64,000 bases of DNA, from the NCBI RefSeq assembly GCF_006715395.1, contig NZ_VFNC01000001.1:1860001-1924000 (forward strand), given 5' to 3'. The position numbers were made by a program, and so were the translations under genes. The notes below the pieces were generated by a model that was not told the origin of the DNA, did no database searches, and worked only from the letters and a program-made list of their open reading frames with translations. This stretch comes from Streptomyces sp. SLBN-31. GTDB lineage: Bacteria; Actinomycetota; Actinomycetes; Streptomycetales; Streptomycetaceae. Below, piece after piece: positions 8,329-17,542 of the stretch; the stretch's first letter is position 1, and each line of letters begins with the position of its first letter.

Positions 8329-9314
8329 TCCGCGACCATCACCTTCTCCACGGCGGCCACCACATCCTCGGCGCTCACCGACTCCAGGCACGGATGGCCG
8401 GGCACCGGGCACTGCCGGGCGCGGCTGTCCGCGCAAGGCGCGCCCTGGTCGCCGAGCAGCACGTACGGGACGCCGTAGGGCCGCCAGCGCTCGGCCGGGA
8501 CGACCGGGGCGAACAGGGAGACGACGGGGGTGCCGACGGCGGCGGCGAGATGGGCGGGCCCGGTGTTGCCGGTGACGACGGCCCGCGCCCCGGCGAGCAC
8601 GCCGGCCAGTTCCGCGGCGTCGGTACGGCCGCCGAGGTCGAGACCGTGCTCACCGGCGACGTACGCGGTCAGCTCGCGCTCCCCCCGGCCGCCGGTCACC
8701 ACGACCCGCTGTCCGGCCGCCGCGAGTTCACGCACCGCCTCGGCGCACCGCTGCCGGCTCCAGGCCCGGGCGGGGACGCTGGCACCGGGATGCAGCACGA
8801 CGTACGGCTCAGGGCCGGTCAGCCGGAGGGCGTTGGGCGGGGGCAGCACGCGCAGCCGGCCGTCGTCGACGCGGGGGAAGCCCGCGGCCTGGGCGAGGTC
8901 GAGCGCGGCTTCCACCTCATGGGCGTGCGGGGCGCGCTGGTGGCGTACGTCGAGCAGCGAGCCGGGGTAGTCCACGCTGTCGGCGGCGATGTGCGCCACG
9001 CCGGCCAGGCGCAGCAACAGCGCTGTGGGCAGCGGGGACTGGTGGAAGGAGGTGAGGACCAGCGCCGCGTCGGCGTCGATCGTGTCGACGAGCAGCTCGA
9101 CCTCTCCGCGGCCGACCGCCGGGGGCGTGAGGCCCACCCAGGGCGCGTCCCAGACGAGGACGTCGTCGACGCCCGGCAGCATACGGGCGGCGGGGGCGCC
9201 GAGCCGGCCGCACAGGACGGTGACGTGGTTGGCCCGAGCGGCTACAGCACGGATCGCGGGCCCGGCGAGCAGCACGTCGCCAAAACTGTCCAGGCGGGCC
9301 ACGAGGGCTCTCAT
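8325..9314 (-). CDS. Glycosyltransferase family 9 (heptosyltransferase-like)
   Basis: 329 residues. The N-terminal LVARLDSFGDVLLAGPAIRA loop, YVVLHPGASVPARAWS and TGNTGPAHLAAAVGTPVVSLF are the GT9/WaaF signatures. The C-terminus has Cys residues (PCADSRARQCPVPGHPCLE) that also occur in other GT9 members. It is the second heptosyltransferase-like gene in the operon and differs clearly from the one at 3203-4153, so the glycan may carry more than one heptose. The start overlaps the gmhB stop by 4 bp. Confidence 0.88.
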   Translation of the reverse strand: MRALVARLDSFGDVLLAGPAIRAVAARANHVTVLCGRLGAPAARMLPGVDDVLVWDAPWVGLTPPAVGRGEVELLVDTIDADAALVLTSFHQSPLPTALLLRLAGVAHIAADSVDYPGSLLDVRHQRAPHAHEVEAALDLAQAAGFPRVDDGRLRVLPPPNALRLTGPEPYVVLHPGASVPARAWSRQRCAEAVRELAAAGQRVVVTGGRGERELTAYVAGEHGLDLGGRTDAAELAGVLAGARAVVTGNTGPAHLAAAVGTPVVSLFAPVVPAERWRPYGVPYVLLGDQGAPCADSRARQCPVPGHPCLESVSAEDVVAAVEKVMVAE

Positions 9315-9904
9315 CGGATCCTCCCGGTGGTGCCGTAGGCGGCCTCCACGGGCCGCTCCTCGGTGAGGCCCCGGCCGAGCGGCAGCCGTCCGGACAGCAC
9401 CGCCCGCACGGCGGTGGACAGGTCGGGTGCCACGTGTCCAGCAGCCGCGATCTCCTCCGGCCGGGTCTGCACGGTGGGGACGAGGACGCCGAGGGCACCG
9501 GCCCGGCGGGCGGCCTCGACGTCGGCGCCGATGTCACCGATCACGGCGATCCGCTCCGGCGGGGTGCGCAGCCGGTCGGCGGCCAGAAGGATCATGCCGG
9601 GACGGGGCTTGCGGCAGTGGCAGCCGTCCTCGGGGCCGTGCGGGCAGACGGCCCACACGTCGAAGGGGCCGAGCAGCTCGTCGATCCGCTCGTTGACCCG
9701 GCGGACGTCGGCGGTGGAGAGCAGCCCGCGCGCGATGCCGGACTGGTTGGTGACCACGCCGGTGCCGATGCCCCGGGCGCGCAGCAGGTCGAGCGCCCGG
9801 CGGGCGCCGCCGACCGGGCGGACCAGGTCGGGGTCGCCGTTGTAGGGAACGTCATGGACGAGGGTGCCGTCGCGGTCGAACAGCACGAGGTCGATCTCGT
9901 TCAC
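9311..9904 (-). CDS. gmhB: D-glycero-D-manno-heptose-1,7-bisphosphate 7-phosphatase
   Basis: 197 residues, HAD-IIIA phosphatase. The nucleophile motif is LFDRDGTL (D10, D12), followed by TNQSGIARG (motif II) and a CPHGPEDGCHC loop giving the Cys/His zinc site characteristic of GmhB; IGDIGADVEAA supplies the last acidic residues. It removes the 7-phosphate between the two HldE reactions. The start is the GTG at 9904, with GGAGG 8-10 bases upstream and a 4-bp overlap with the preceding GT2 stop (GTGA). With gmhA and hldE it completes ADP-D-glycero-D-manno-heptose synthesis. The window shows no obvious HldD epimerase. Confidence 0.92.
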   Translation of the reverse strand: MNEIDLVLFDRDGTLVHDVPYNGDPDLVRPVGGARRALDLLRARGIGTGVVTNQSGIARGLLSTADVRRVNERIDELLGPFDVWAVCPHGPEDGCHCRKPRPGMILLAADRLRTPPERIAVIGDIGADVEAARRAGALGVLVPTVQTRPEEIAAAGHVAPDLSTAVRAVLSGRLPLGRGLTEERPVEAAYGTTGRIR

Positions 9905-10905
9905 GGCGCCACCTCCAGCCAGGGGGCGGCGTCGCGGTGGCGCCACATGCCGCTGAACCAGTGCCAGGTGGCCGCGGGCGGGATGAGCACGCTGGTGGCG
10001 AGCATGGTGTTGACCTCGTGCCGGGTGCGCGGGCCGGGCGCGATGCGCGCCCAGGCGAACTCGCCGGTGCCGGCGGCCCAGCTGAGCGCTGCCGCCGCGG
10101 CGGCCCGGCGGTGCCCGGTCAGGGCGAGGGCGCAGGCGGCCAGGCCGGTGGCCGTGACCGCGAGATGGTTGCGCAGCCGGCCGCGCGGTGCCATGGCCCG
10201 GTGCCACCAGCCGGGTCCGTGAAGGCGCCGCATGAGGGCGTCGTCGGCGTTGCCCCGCTGGGCTCGCAGTGACACCCAGCGGTCGGCGGGCCGCACCGGG
10301 TGCTGGGTGGTGCGCCGCCCCTGCCGGATCCGCCATCCGGCGTCCAGCACCCGCAGGGCGAGGTCGGCGTCCTCGCGGAAGGCCCGCCGGAACCGCTCGT
10401 CGAAGCCGCCCACCTGCTTCAGCGCCTCTGCGCGAAACGCCATGTCGGCGGTGATCCAGCGCGCCTGAGCCAGTCCCGCGGTGCCGCGCTCCCAGTCGGT
10501 TGGGCGGCGCTCACCCGGAAGCGGCACGGCGATGACGCCCTGCACGCCGCCGGTCTCGGGGCTGGCTTCCGCCAGGTCCTGGGAGAGCTGGTCGCACCAG
10601 TGCGGTCCGACCTTTACGTCGTCGTCGAGGAAGGCGACCCAGGGTGCCGTGACCGCGCGCGCTCCGCTGTTGCGGGCGGCGGCGGGCCCGCGCCCGCCAC
10701 TGTGGATCACCAGGGTGCGCTCGCGCAGCTCGCCTAGAACGCTCAGCGGGTGTTCCAGCGCGTCGGGGTCCGGCTCGGGCTCGGGCCGGTCGTCGACGAG
10801 GACGATCTCCTCGGGCTTCGGACCGGTCGCGGCGGCCAGTGCGGTCAGGCAGTCGGCGAGCGTGTCGCGGACCAGGGTGGGGATGACGACGGCGTACGCG
10901 GTCAT
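9901..10905 (-). CDS. Glycosyltransferase family 2 with C-terminal hydrophobic segments
   Basis: 334 residues. The GT-A domain shows VVIPTLVRDTLADCL, IVLVDDRPEPEPD, PAAARNSGARA, the metal site FLDDDVKVGPHW and FREDADLALRVLDAGW. After about residue 230 come two hydrophobic stretches (AVTATGLAACALALTG and AAAAALSWAAGTGEF), suggesting membrane association at the cytoplasmic face. It could start the glycan on a lipid carrier, but that is inference. It follows the carbamoyltransferase by 3 bp. Confidence 0.86.
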   Translation of the reverse strand: MTAYAVVIPTLVRDTLADCLTALAAATGPKPEEIVLVDDRPEPEPDPDALEHPLSVLGELRERTLVIHSGGRGPAAARNSGARAVTAPWVAFLDDDVKVGPHWCDQLSQDLAEASPETGGVQGVIAVPLPGERRPTDWERGTAGLAQARWITADMAFRAEALKQVGGFDERFRRAFREDADLALRVLDAGWRIRQGRRTTQHPVRPADRWVSLRAQRGNADDALMRRLHGPGWWHRAMAPRGRLRNHLAVTATGLAACALALTGHRRAAAAAALSWAAGTGEFAWARIAPGPRTRHEVNTMLATSVLIPPAATWHWFSGMWRHRDAAPWLEVAP

Positions 10906-10908
10906 GGG

Positions 10909-12543
10909 TCAGGCCCTCCCGAACATCACGCCCCGGCGCACCACGAAGGGTCCGATGGCAAGCAGGTCCACGGGAGCCGAGCCGAAGCACTCCAGGGCGT
11001 CACGCGGGTCGTCGACCATGGGTCGCCCGGCGGTGTTCAGGCTGGTGTTGACCACGACGGGCAGCCCGGTGCGCTCCTCGAAGGAGCTCAACATGCGCGC
11101 CACGAGCGGCTCCTGGCGGGCGTCGACGGTCTGGATGCGGGCGGTGCCGTCGACGTGCACGACGGCCGGGATACGGTCGCGCCACCGGTCCGCGACGTCG
11201 TGCACGAACAGCATGTACGGGCTGGGCAGCGGGCCACCGGAGAACAGCTCGTGGGCGCGTTCGGCGAGCACCATGGGCGCGACCGGCCGGAACTCCTCGC
11301 GGCCCTTGACCCGGTTCAGCCGCTCCAGGTTCTCCGCCCGGCCCGGGTGGGCCAGCAGGGAACGGTGGCCCAGGGCGCGCGGCCCGTACTCGCTCCGTCC
11401 CTGGAACCAGGCGACGACGCCGTCCCGGGCCAGCTCCTCGGCGACAGCCTCGGCGATGTCGGAGGGCTCCTCGTACGGCACGCCGGCCTCCTGAAGCCAG
11501 GCGCGGATCTCCTGGTCGCTCCAGCCGCGGCCGAGGTCGGCGCCGGACATGGGCTCCGGGTTCTCCGCCAGGTGCAGGGCCCCGCCGAGCGCGGTCCCGG
11601 CGTCACCGGCGGCGGGCTGTACCCAGACGTTCCGGTACGGCCCACGGGCGGCGATCTTGGAGTTGGCGACGCAGTTGAGGGCGACGCCGCCGGCCAGGGC
11701 GAGGGCCTCGCCGCCGGCCTCGCGGTGCAGCCAGTGCACGAGTTCGAAAAGGACCTCTTCGAGGACGGCCTGGGTGCTGGCGGCCAGGTCGGCATGGTCC
11801 TGGGTCCACGGCTCGTTCTTGCCGCGGGGCGGGGCGAGCGCGGCCCAGTCGACGCCGTGGGCGCGGAAGCCGCCGTCGCCGGTGGCGTGCACGTACTGCC
11901 GCAGCTGGGGCAGGAAGCGGGGCTTGCCGTAGGAGGCGAGCGCCATCACCTTGTACTCGTCGCTGCTGCGCAGGAAGCCGAGGTGCTGGGTCAGGTCCTC
12001 GTAGACCAGGCCGAGCGAGTGGGGCAGCGGCTGCGTGAAGAGCGTGTCGAGCTTGCCGTCGTCGTAGCGGCCGGCCAGGTGGGAGGCGCACTCGCCACGG
12101 CCGTCCAGGACGAGGACCGCGCTGTCCGGGTGCGGCGCGGCGCGTCCGGCGGAGGCGGCGTGCGCGACGTGGTGCGGGACGAAGACGACCCGCTCGGGGT
12201 CCAGGCCGGGAAGCGCCTCGGCGAGGAACTCGGGGGCGCGCCGGGCGTAGTCCTGGCGCATCGGGTCCCAGGGGTCGTCCAGCCCCATGTCGGCGGCGGG
12301 CCGGGCGAGCTTCGGGTCGTAGGAGTAGGTGACCGCGTCCAGTTCCTCGGGCCGAACGCCGGCATGCTCCAGGCACCAGCGGGCGGACAGCTCGGGCAGC
12401 TCCCAGGCGGAGAACGGCACCGGGCGTTTGCCGTGTTTGCGCCGACTGAAGCGCTCCTCCTCGGCGGCCGCGACCGTGCGGCCGTCCACGACGAGGGCGG
12501 CGGCGGGATCGTGGAACAGGGCGTTGATTCCAAGAATGCGCAT
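10909..12543 (-). CDS. NodU/CmcH-family carbamoyltransferase
   Basis: 544 residues. The N-terminal half is the Kae1-like fold with FHDPAAALV, EEERFSRRKHGK and the metal-coordinating PHHVAHAASA (HHxxHA). The C-terminal half has SEYGPRALGHRSLLAHP and VVNTSLNTAGRPMV. The family transfers a carbamoyl group from carbamoyl phosphate, via carbamoyl-AMP, to a hydroxyl of a sugar or antibiotic (NodU, CmcH, TobZ). The ATG at 12543 is chosen because MRILGINALF matches family N-termini and GGAG precedes it; an upstream start at 12576 is less likely. It leads the overlapping gene chain, so the promoter probably lies in 12544-12724. Confidence 0.9.
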   Translation of the reverse strand: MRILGINALFHDPAAALVVDGRTVAAAEEERFSRRKHGKRPVPFSAWELPELSARWCLEHAGVRPEELDAVTYSYDPKLARPAADMGLDDPWDPMRQDYARRAPEFLAEALPGLDPERVVFVPHHVAHAASAGRAAPHPDSAVLVLDGRGECASHLAGRYDDGKLDTLFTQPLPHSLGLVYEDLTQHLGFLRSSDEYKVMALASYGKPRFLPQLRQYVHATGDGGFRAHGVDWAALAPPRGKNEPWTQDHADLAASTQAVLEEVLFELVHWLHREAGGEALALAGGVALNCVANSKIAARGPYRNVWVQPAAGDAGTALGGALHLAENPEPMSGADLGRGWSDQEIRAWLQEAGVPYEEPSDIAEAVAEELARDGVVAWFQGRSEYGPRALGHRSLLAHPGRAENLERLNRVKGREEFRPVAPMVLAERAHELFSGGPLPSPYMLFVHDVADRWRDRIPAVVHVDGTARIQTVDARQEPLVARMLSSFEERTGLPVVVNTSLNTAGRPMVDDPRDALECFGSAPVDLLAIGPFVVRRGVMFGRA

Positions 12544-12724
12544 AGGTGCTCCGTCCCGGGCGGCGTGCGACGTCACTCTGGTCTCGGCGAGTGCCGCACT
12601 GCGGTTGTCTCAAACCTGTGGAGACAGCTCATCCCGGGATAGGCCAGATCTGTCACGGTATGTGGTGATTTGTTACGATAGGTGTCGCCGCCGCGGGGGC
12701 TGCGTTCACACGCCAAGCGCTGCC

Positions 12725-13687
<963 letters not shown>

Positions 13688-13747
13688 GGGACTCTCCTCG
13701 CTCTTCGGTTCACTTGCGTGTCCGCTTGAGTAACCAAACCCGACGGT

Positions 13748-13785
13748 TGCATGCCTGGAGCCCCGGTGCATGCGTGGAGCCCCGG
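13748..13785. repeat. Two tandem 19-bp direct repeats
   Basis: Positions 13748-13766 and 13767-13785 are 19-bp direct repeats differing at one base (core TGGAGCCCCGG). They lie in the 161-bp region between divergent genes, the SDR on the minus strand and the baeRF2-like gene on the plus strand. They could be an operator pair, since 19 bp is close to two helical turns. Confidence 0.6.
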
Positions 13786-13848
13786 GTGTCCCTCGCCGCC
13801 GCTCGGGCACCCGGACCGAGACCCCACCGGGACGAACGAGGAGGAAAC

Positions 13849-15033
13849 GTGCAACTGTCATTCCTGGAACCACTCTTCGACCGGCCCGGCCCTTGGGCCA
13901 CCGTCTACTTCGACCCCGGCGAGAACGACGAGTCGGGTGCCAAGCGGCGCGAGCTGTCCGTACGGGACGTCTGCCGGACGCTGGAGGGGCAGGGGGCCGA
14001 CGCGGAGACCATCAGGGCGGTACACGACGTCCTGATCGACATGAGCCCCGCCGAGGACCCGGCGGGCCGGGTGGTCTTCGCCACCGGTGGCGAAGTGGTG
14101 CTCAGCCATCGTCTTGCCCGGCCGCCGCAGCGACATCTCGCGTCCTGGGCTGTGCTGCCCCGGCTGATCCCGCTGTTGGAACTGTGCGGCCAGGACCCCG
14201 CCTGCCTCGTGGCGTACATCGACCGGACCGGCGCGGACTTCGAAGTGCGCGGGGCGGCCGGGCCGCGGGACGCCGGGCGGGTGGAAGGGCGGCAGCGGCC
14301 GGTGCACCGCACGGCCTCGGCGGACTGGTCAGAGCGGCACTTCCAGCTCAAGGTGGAGAACACCTGGGAGCACAACGCCGGCGAGATCGCCGAAGCGCTG
14401 GGCGCGGCGTACGAGGAGTGCGGCGCCGAACTGGTGGTGCTGGTCGGTGATCCCCGCGAACGGCCCGCGGTGCACGAGAGGCTCCCCGACGCCGTCCGCG
14501 CGGTCACGGTGGAGACCGAGCACGGAGGCCGCGCCGCCGGCTCGTCCTCTCCCGCCCTGGAAGAGGCCATCGAGCAGGCCCGGCACCAGCACACCCGCCG
14601 TCGCGTCGAGGAGGCGCTGGACCGCTTCCGCGCCGGACGCGTGGGCACCGACCGGCCGACGGACGCGGTCGAGGGCGTCCCGGCCGTGGTGGAGGCGGCA
14701 CGGGAGCACCGCATCGACACGCTGCTGATCCGGCCCGAAGGATCCGACCTGGGCCGTGAGACGTGGGTGGGCGCGCAGCCCGACCAGGTCGCGGTGCGCC
14801 GCACCGACGCGCAGACCCTGGGCGAGAGCGATCCCGTCCCCGTACGCGCCGACGACGCGCTGCTGCGTTCGGCCGCCGTCACGGCCGCCGACGTACTGGT
14901 CGTCCCTGCTGCGGATCCTTTGGAGACCTCGGATGGTTCGGACGGTTCCGAGGGGTCGAGGGAAGACGCCGACATCCCGGTCGGCGGTCTCGGCGCCCTG
15001 CTGCGCTGGACATACGAGCCCACCGCGGGGTGA
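13849..15033 (+). CDS. baeRF2/Vms1-like (Rv2629 family) protein
   Basis: 394 residues beginning MQLSFLEPLFDRPGPWATVYFD, the characteristic N-terminus of the actinobacterial Rv2629/baeRF family 2. These proteins resemble archaeal/eukaryotic release factor 1 and the Vms1/ANKZF1 peptidyl-tRNA hydrolases. The N-terminal domain (1-140) and middle domain (RHFQLKVENTWEHNAGEIAEAL) match the family. The C-terminal domain carries RVEEALDRFRAGR and TLLIRPEG. A role in ribosome rescue under stress is a family-level proposal, not shown. The start is the GTG at 13849 with GAGGAGG just upstream. The DUF2795 gene 61 bp downstream may be co-transcribed. Confidence 0.82.
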   Translation: MQLSFLEPLFDRPGPWATVYFDPGENDESGAKRRELSVRDVCRTLEGQGADAETIRAVHDVLIDMSPAEDPAGRVVFATGGEVVLSHRLARPPQRHLASWAVLPRLIPLLELCGQDPACLVAYIDRTGADFEVRGAAGPRDAGRVEGRQRPVHRTASADWSERHFQLKVENTWEHNAGEIAEALGAAYEECGAELVVLVGDPRERPAVHERLPDAVRAVTVETEHGGRAAGSSSPALEEAIEQARHQHTRRRVEEALDRFRAGRVGTDRPTDAVEGVPAVVEAAREHRIDTLLIRPEGSDLGRETWVGAQPDQVAVRRTDAQTLGESDPVPVRADDALLRSAAVTAADVLVVPAADPLETSDGSDGSEGSREDADIPVGGLGALLRWTYEPTAG

Positions 15034-15094
15034 CGACAGCAGACGGACGGTGACGGTAACGACGGCCCCCTCGGAAAAACGGAGGTGTTCGACA

Positions 15095-15517
15095 ATGGAG
15101 CGAGGCAGCAACCCGGTCGGTCCGCGCAAGGACGACGAGATGAAGCACGAGCTGGAGGGCCTGCTGCGGTCCGGCCGGGCCACCCACGCGGAGGAGGGCA
15201 ACGACCCCGAGCCGCCCGCCGACGACGACCTGCGCGTTGACGCGAGCGGACCGGTGCCCCCGCCCGGCGAGGAGCGTGACCGGGCTCGGGCGGAGACGGA
15301 AGCGGACTCTCTGCGACGGGAGTTGGCACGCCACCTGGACCGTACGGCCTTCCCGGCCGACCGGCGGACCGTACTGGACGTCCTGGCGGCGCACCACGCG
15401 CCCGGCCCCGTGCTGGAGGCGGCGCGGAGCCTGCCGGACAGCGGCTCCTACGCGAACGTGACCGAGATCGTCGACGCGCTCGGCGGCGCACCCGGCACGG
15501 GGCGTCGGACAGGCTGA
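15095..15517 (+). CDS. DUF2795-domain protein
   Basis: 140 residues. Residues 1-70 are hydrophilic and disordered-looking (MERGSNPVGPRKDDEMKHEL, rich in Pro, Asp and Glu). The C-terminal 60 residues form a DUF2795 domain (LARHLDRTAFPADRRTVLD and DSGSYANVTEIVDAL). The function of the domain is unknown; such proteins are frequent in actinobacterial stress loci. The ATG at 15095 has GGAGGT at 15081-15086. It is transcribed with the baeRF2-like gene and converges on the minus-strand gene ending at 15531. Confidence 0.72.
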   Translation: MERGSNPVGPRKDDEMKHELEGLLRSGRATHAEEGNDPEPPADDDLRVDASGPVPPPGEERDRARAETEADSLRRELARHLDRTAFPADRRTVLDVLAAHHAPGPVLEAARSLPDSGSYANVTEIVDALGGAPGTGRRTG

Positions 15518-15530
15518 GACACAGGGTGTC

Positions 15531-16010
15531 TCACGCCCCGAGTTTCGACACCATGGTGTTCAAAGTGGCGGCCAAGGCGTCGAGTTCGCGTTCCGAGCGG
15601 GCGCCCGGCGGTACCTGACGGGTGAGCTCCTCGCCGGAGACGACCTCAAGGGCACCGGCGTAACGGCCGGACCCGAGGTCGTCGGCGGGCACCACTTGGG
15701 CCCGGCCCTCCACAACGACGAGGGTCGGCCCGTCGTCGCGGGCTTCGAGCAACTCCCGCACATGCTCCCGCGTGACCGGCCCGGGCCCTTCGCCACCCTG
15801 TGCGGCCTGTGCGGACTTCTCGACCCCGGCAAGAGGGTCGCCCTGTGCCGTTCCGTTCTGTGACGGGTAGCCCCCGGCAGCACTTGCCGTGCCCGGCAGG
15901 ACCCGCTCCCGTGCCTGGCTCTCCCCACCGGAATGAGCCCCCGGCTCCTCGTCGGTCCGCGCCCGGGCGTACCTGTCCGGCTCTTCCGCGGAAGGTGTCT
16001 GCTCGCTCAT
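15531..16010 (-). CDS. Hypothetical hydrophilic protein
   Basis: 159 residues. Residues 1-85 are low-complexity and acidic with many Gly, Ser and Gln. The C-terminal 75 residues look folded (VTREHVRELLEARDDGPTL, VVVEGRAQVVPADDLGSG, SERELDALAATLNTMVSKLGA). I do not recognise a domain. The ATG at 16010 (MSEQTPSAEEP) has GGAG about 10 bases upstream, while the in-frame codons further upstream do not look coding. It ends 13 bp from the convergent DUF2795 gene. Confidence 0.6.
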   Translation of the reverse strand: MSEQTPSAEEPDRYARARTDEEPGAHSGGESQARERVLPGTASAAGGYPSQNGTAQGDPLAGVEKSAQAAQGGEGPGPVTREHVRELLEARDDGPTLVVVEGRAQVVPADDLGSGRYAGALEVVSGEELTRQVPPGARSERELDALAATLNTMVSKLGA

Positions 16011-16270
16011 CGGTGCATCTCCACACATTCGCCGGAAGGCAGTGACAACGTCACCTCGCCACCTCGCCGATGTGCGCATGCGGCCCTCCGGAAGGTCCGT
16101 GCGCAAGGCTCCACGAGTACCCGGACCCCACGGCCCCATCCGTGGGCGGGTTCCGGGTCGGCGTCCCTCGGAAAGCCGGGATACGGGGTAGGAGAAAAGA
16201 GGAGCATGCGCCGGCTGAGCACTGGACGGCAGGCCGTGCACCGTACGCGTCGGCACCTCCCTCGCGGCAG

Positions 16271-16310
16271 GTGCGTCCAAGGAGGTTCGAGTGCGTCCAA
16301 GGAGGTCGGA
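16271..16310 (+). repeat. Tandem duplication of a ribosome-binding site and start
   Basis: Two adjacent 20-bp units (16271-16290 and 16291-16310), each holding a GTGCGT start-like sequence and AAGGAGG, sit directly before the topoisomerase start at 16311, which itself begins GTGCGT. The result is three GTGs spaced 20 bp apart, each in a different reading frame, with a Shine-Dalgarno sequence in each unit. Only the 16311 GTG opens the long frame. Confidence 0.75.
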
Positions 16311-17345
16311 GTGCGTCTTCACCACAGCCGTCCCACTGACCCCGGGTACCGCCGCCTGCGCCACGGACGCGGCTTCCGTTACCTCGACGCCCACGGTGAG
16401 CCGCTGCGCGATCCCGACGAGCTGGCCCGTATCCGGGAGCTGGTCATACCGCCGGCCTGGTGGGACGTGTGGATCTGCACCCGGCGCAACGGGCATCTGC
16501 AGGCCGTCGGTACCGACGCCGCCGGACGCCGCCAGTACCTGTACCACCCGCAGTTCCGTGCTGAGCAGGAGCAGGCCAAGCACGAGCACGTGCTGGATGT
16601 CGCCGAGTCCCTGCCCGCGGTGCGGGAGGCCGTCGAGGGGCATCTGCACGACCGCGGACTGACCCGGCAGAGGGTCCTTGCCACCGCCGTGCGCCTGCTC
16701 GACCTCGGCTTCTTCCGCATCGGCAGCGACCGCTACACCGAACTGAACAACAGCTACGGCCTCACCACGCTGCTGCGAGAGCACTCCCGCTGCCAGGCCG
16801 GCGCGATCCTGTTCGCCTACACCGGTAAGCACGGCAAGGAGATCGTCCAGACCATCGCGGACCCTGCCGCCTGCCGCAGCCTCACCGCGCTGCTGCGGCG
16901 CCGGGGCGGCGGTGAACGGCTCCTGGCCTACTGGGACCGGCAAGCCTGGCACGACGTGAGCGGTGATGATGTCAACGCGTACCTCAAGGAACTGACGGGC
17001 CTCGACATCACCGCCAAGGACTTCCGAACCTGGCACGCCACCGTCCTGGCCGCCGTCGCACTGGCCGTCTCGCAGCCCGTCGCACGCAGCGAGACCGCCC
17101 GGCGCCGTGCCATCGCCCGGGCGGTGCGCGAGGTGTCCGGCTACCTCGGCAACACACCGGCCGTCTGCCGGGCTTCCTACATCAACCCGCGGGTGATCGA
17201 GTTGTACGAGGAGGGCGTGACGGTCGCAGCCGCGCTGCCCCGTCTCGGCGACGAGGGCGCGTACGGCATCCCCGCGACCCAGGGCCCCGCCGAACGGGCT
17301 GTGCTGCGCATGCTCCGGAACGGACACGCACCCGAGGGGGCGTAA
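16311..17345 (+). CDS. DNA topoisomerase IB
   Basis: 344 residues starting MRLHHSRPTDPGYRRLRHGR, the normal N-terminus of bacterial (poxvirus-like) topoisomerase IB. Motifs are GRGFRYLDAHG, RIGSDRYTELNNSYGLTTL, YTGKHGKE (catalytic Lys), FRTWHATVLAAVAL and ASYINPRVIELYEEG with the nucleophilic Tyr near residue 290. The enzyme relaxes supercoils through a 3'-phosphotyrosyl intermediate. The GTG at 16311 is favoured by the family N-terminus and GGAGG at 16301-16305. Many actinomycetes carry this accessory enzyme, often in stress-related loci. Confidence 0.9.
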   Translation: MRLHHSRPTDPGYRRLRHGRGFRYLDAHGEPLRDPDELARIRELVIPPAWWDVWICTRRNGHLQAVGTDAAGRRQYLYHPQFRAEQEQAKHEHVLDVAESLPAVREAVEGHLHDRGLTRQRVLATAVRLLDLGFFRIGSDRYTELNNSYGLTTLLREHSRCQAGAILFAYTGKHGKEIVQTIADPAACRSLTALLRRRGGGERLLAYWDRQAWHDVSGDDVNAYLKELTGLDITAKDFRTWHATVLAAVALAVSQPVARSETARRRAIARAVREVSGYLGNTPAVCRASYINPRVIELYEEGVTVAAALPRLGDEGAYGIPATQGPAERAVLRMLRNGHAPEGA

Positions 17346-17542
17346 GGAGCGTGGTTCTTTTCCCCGCAGCCCTCCGGTCCGATGTCCGCCTCGTCCAGCG
17401 CCCGCTTCCTGCATGGACCGCCCCGCCCCTTCCGGCTCGTACCGGCATGGCCGGCAGAGGTGACTCGGTGCTTCCGGGTACCCGTCCGCCGGCGGGTCCG
17501 GACACGACAGGCCGGGCAGGGGCCGAGCCGAGGAGGTACGGA

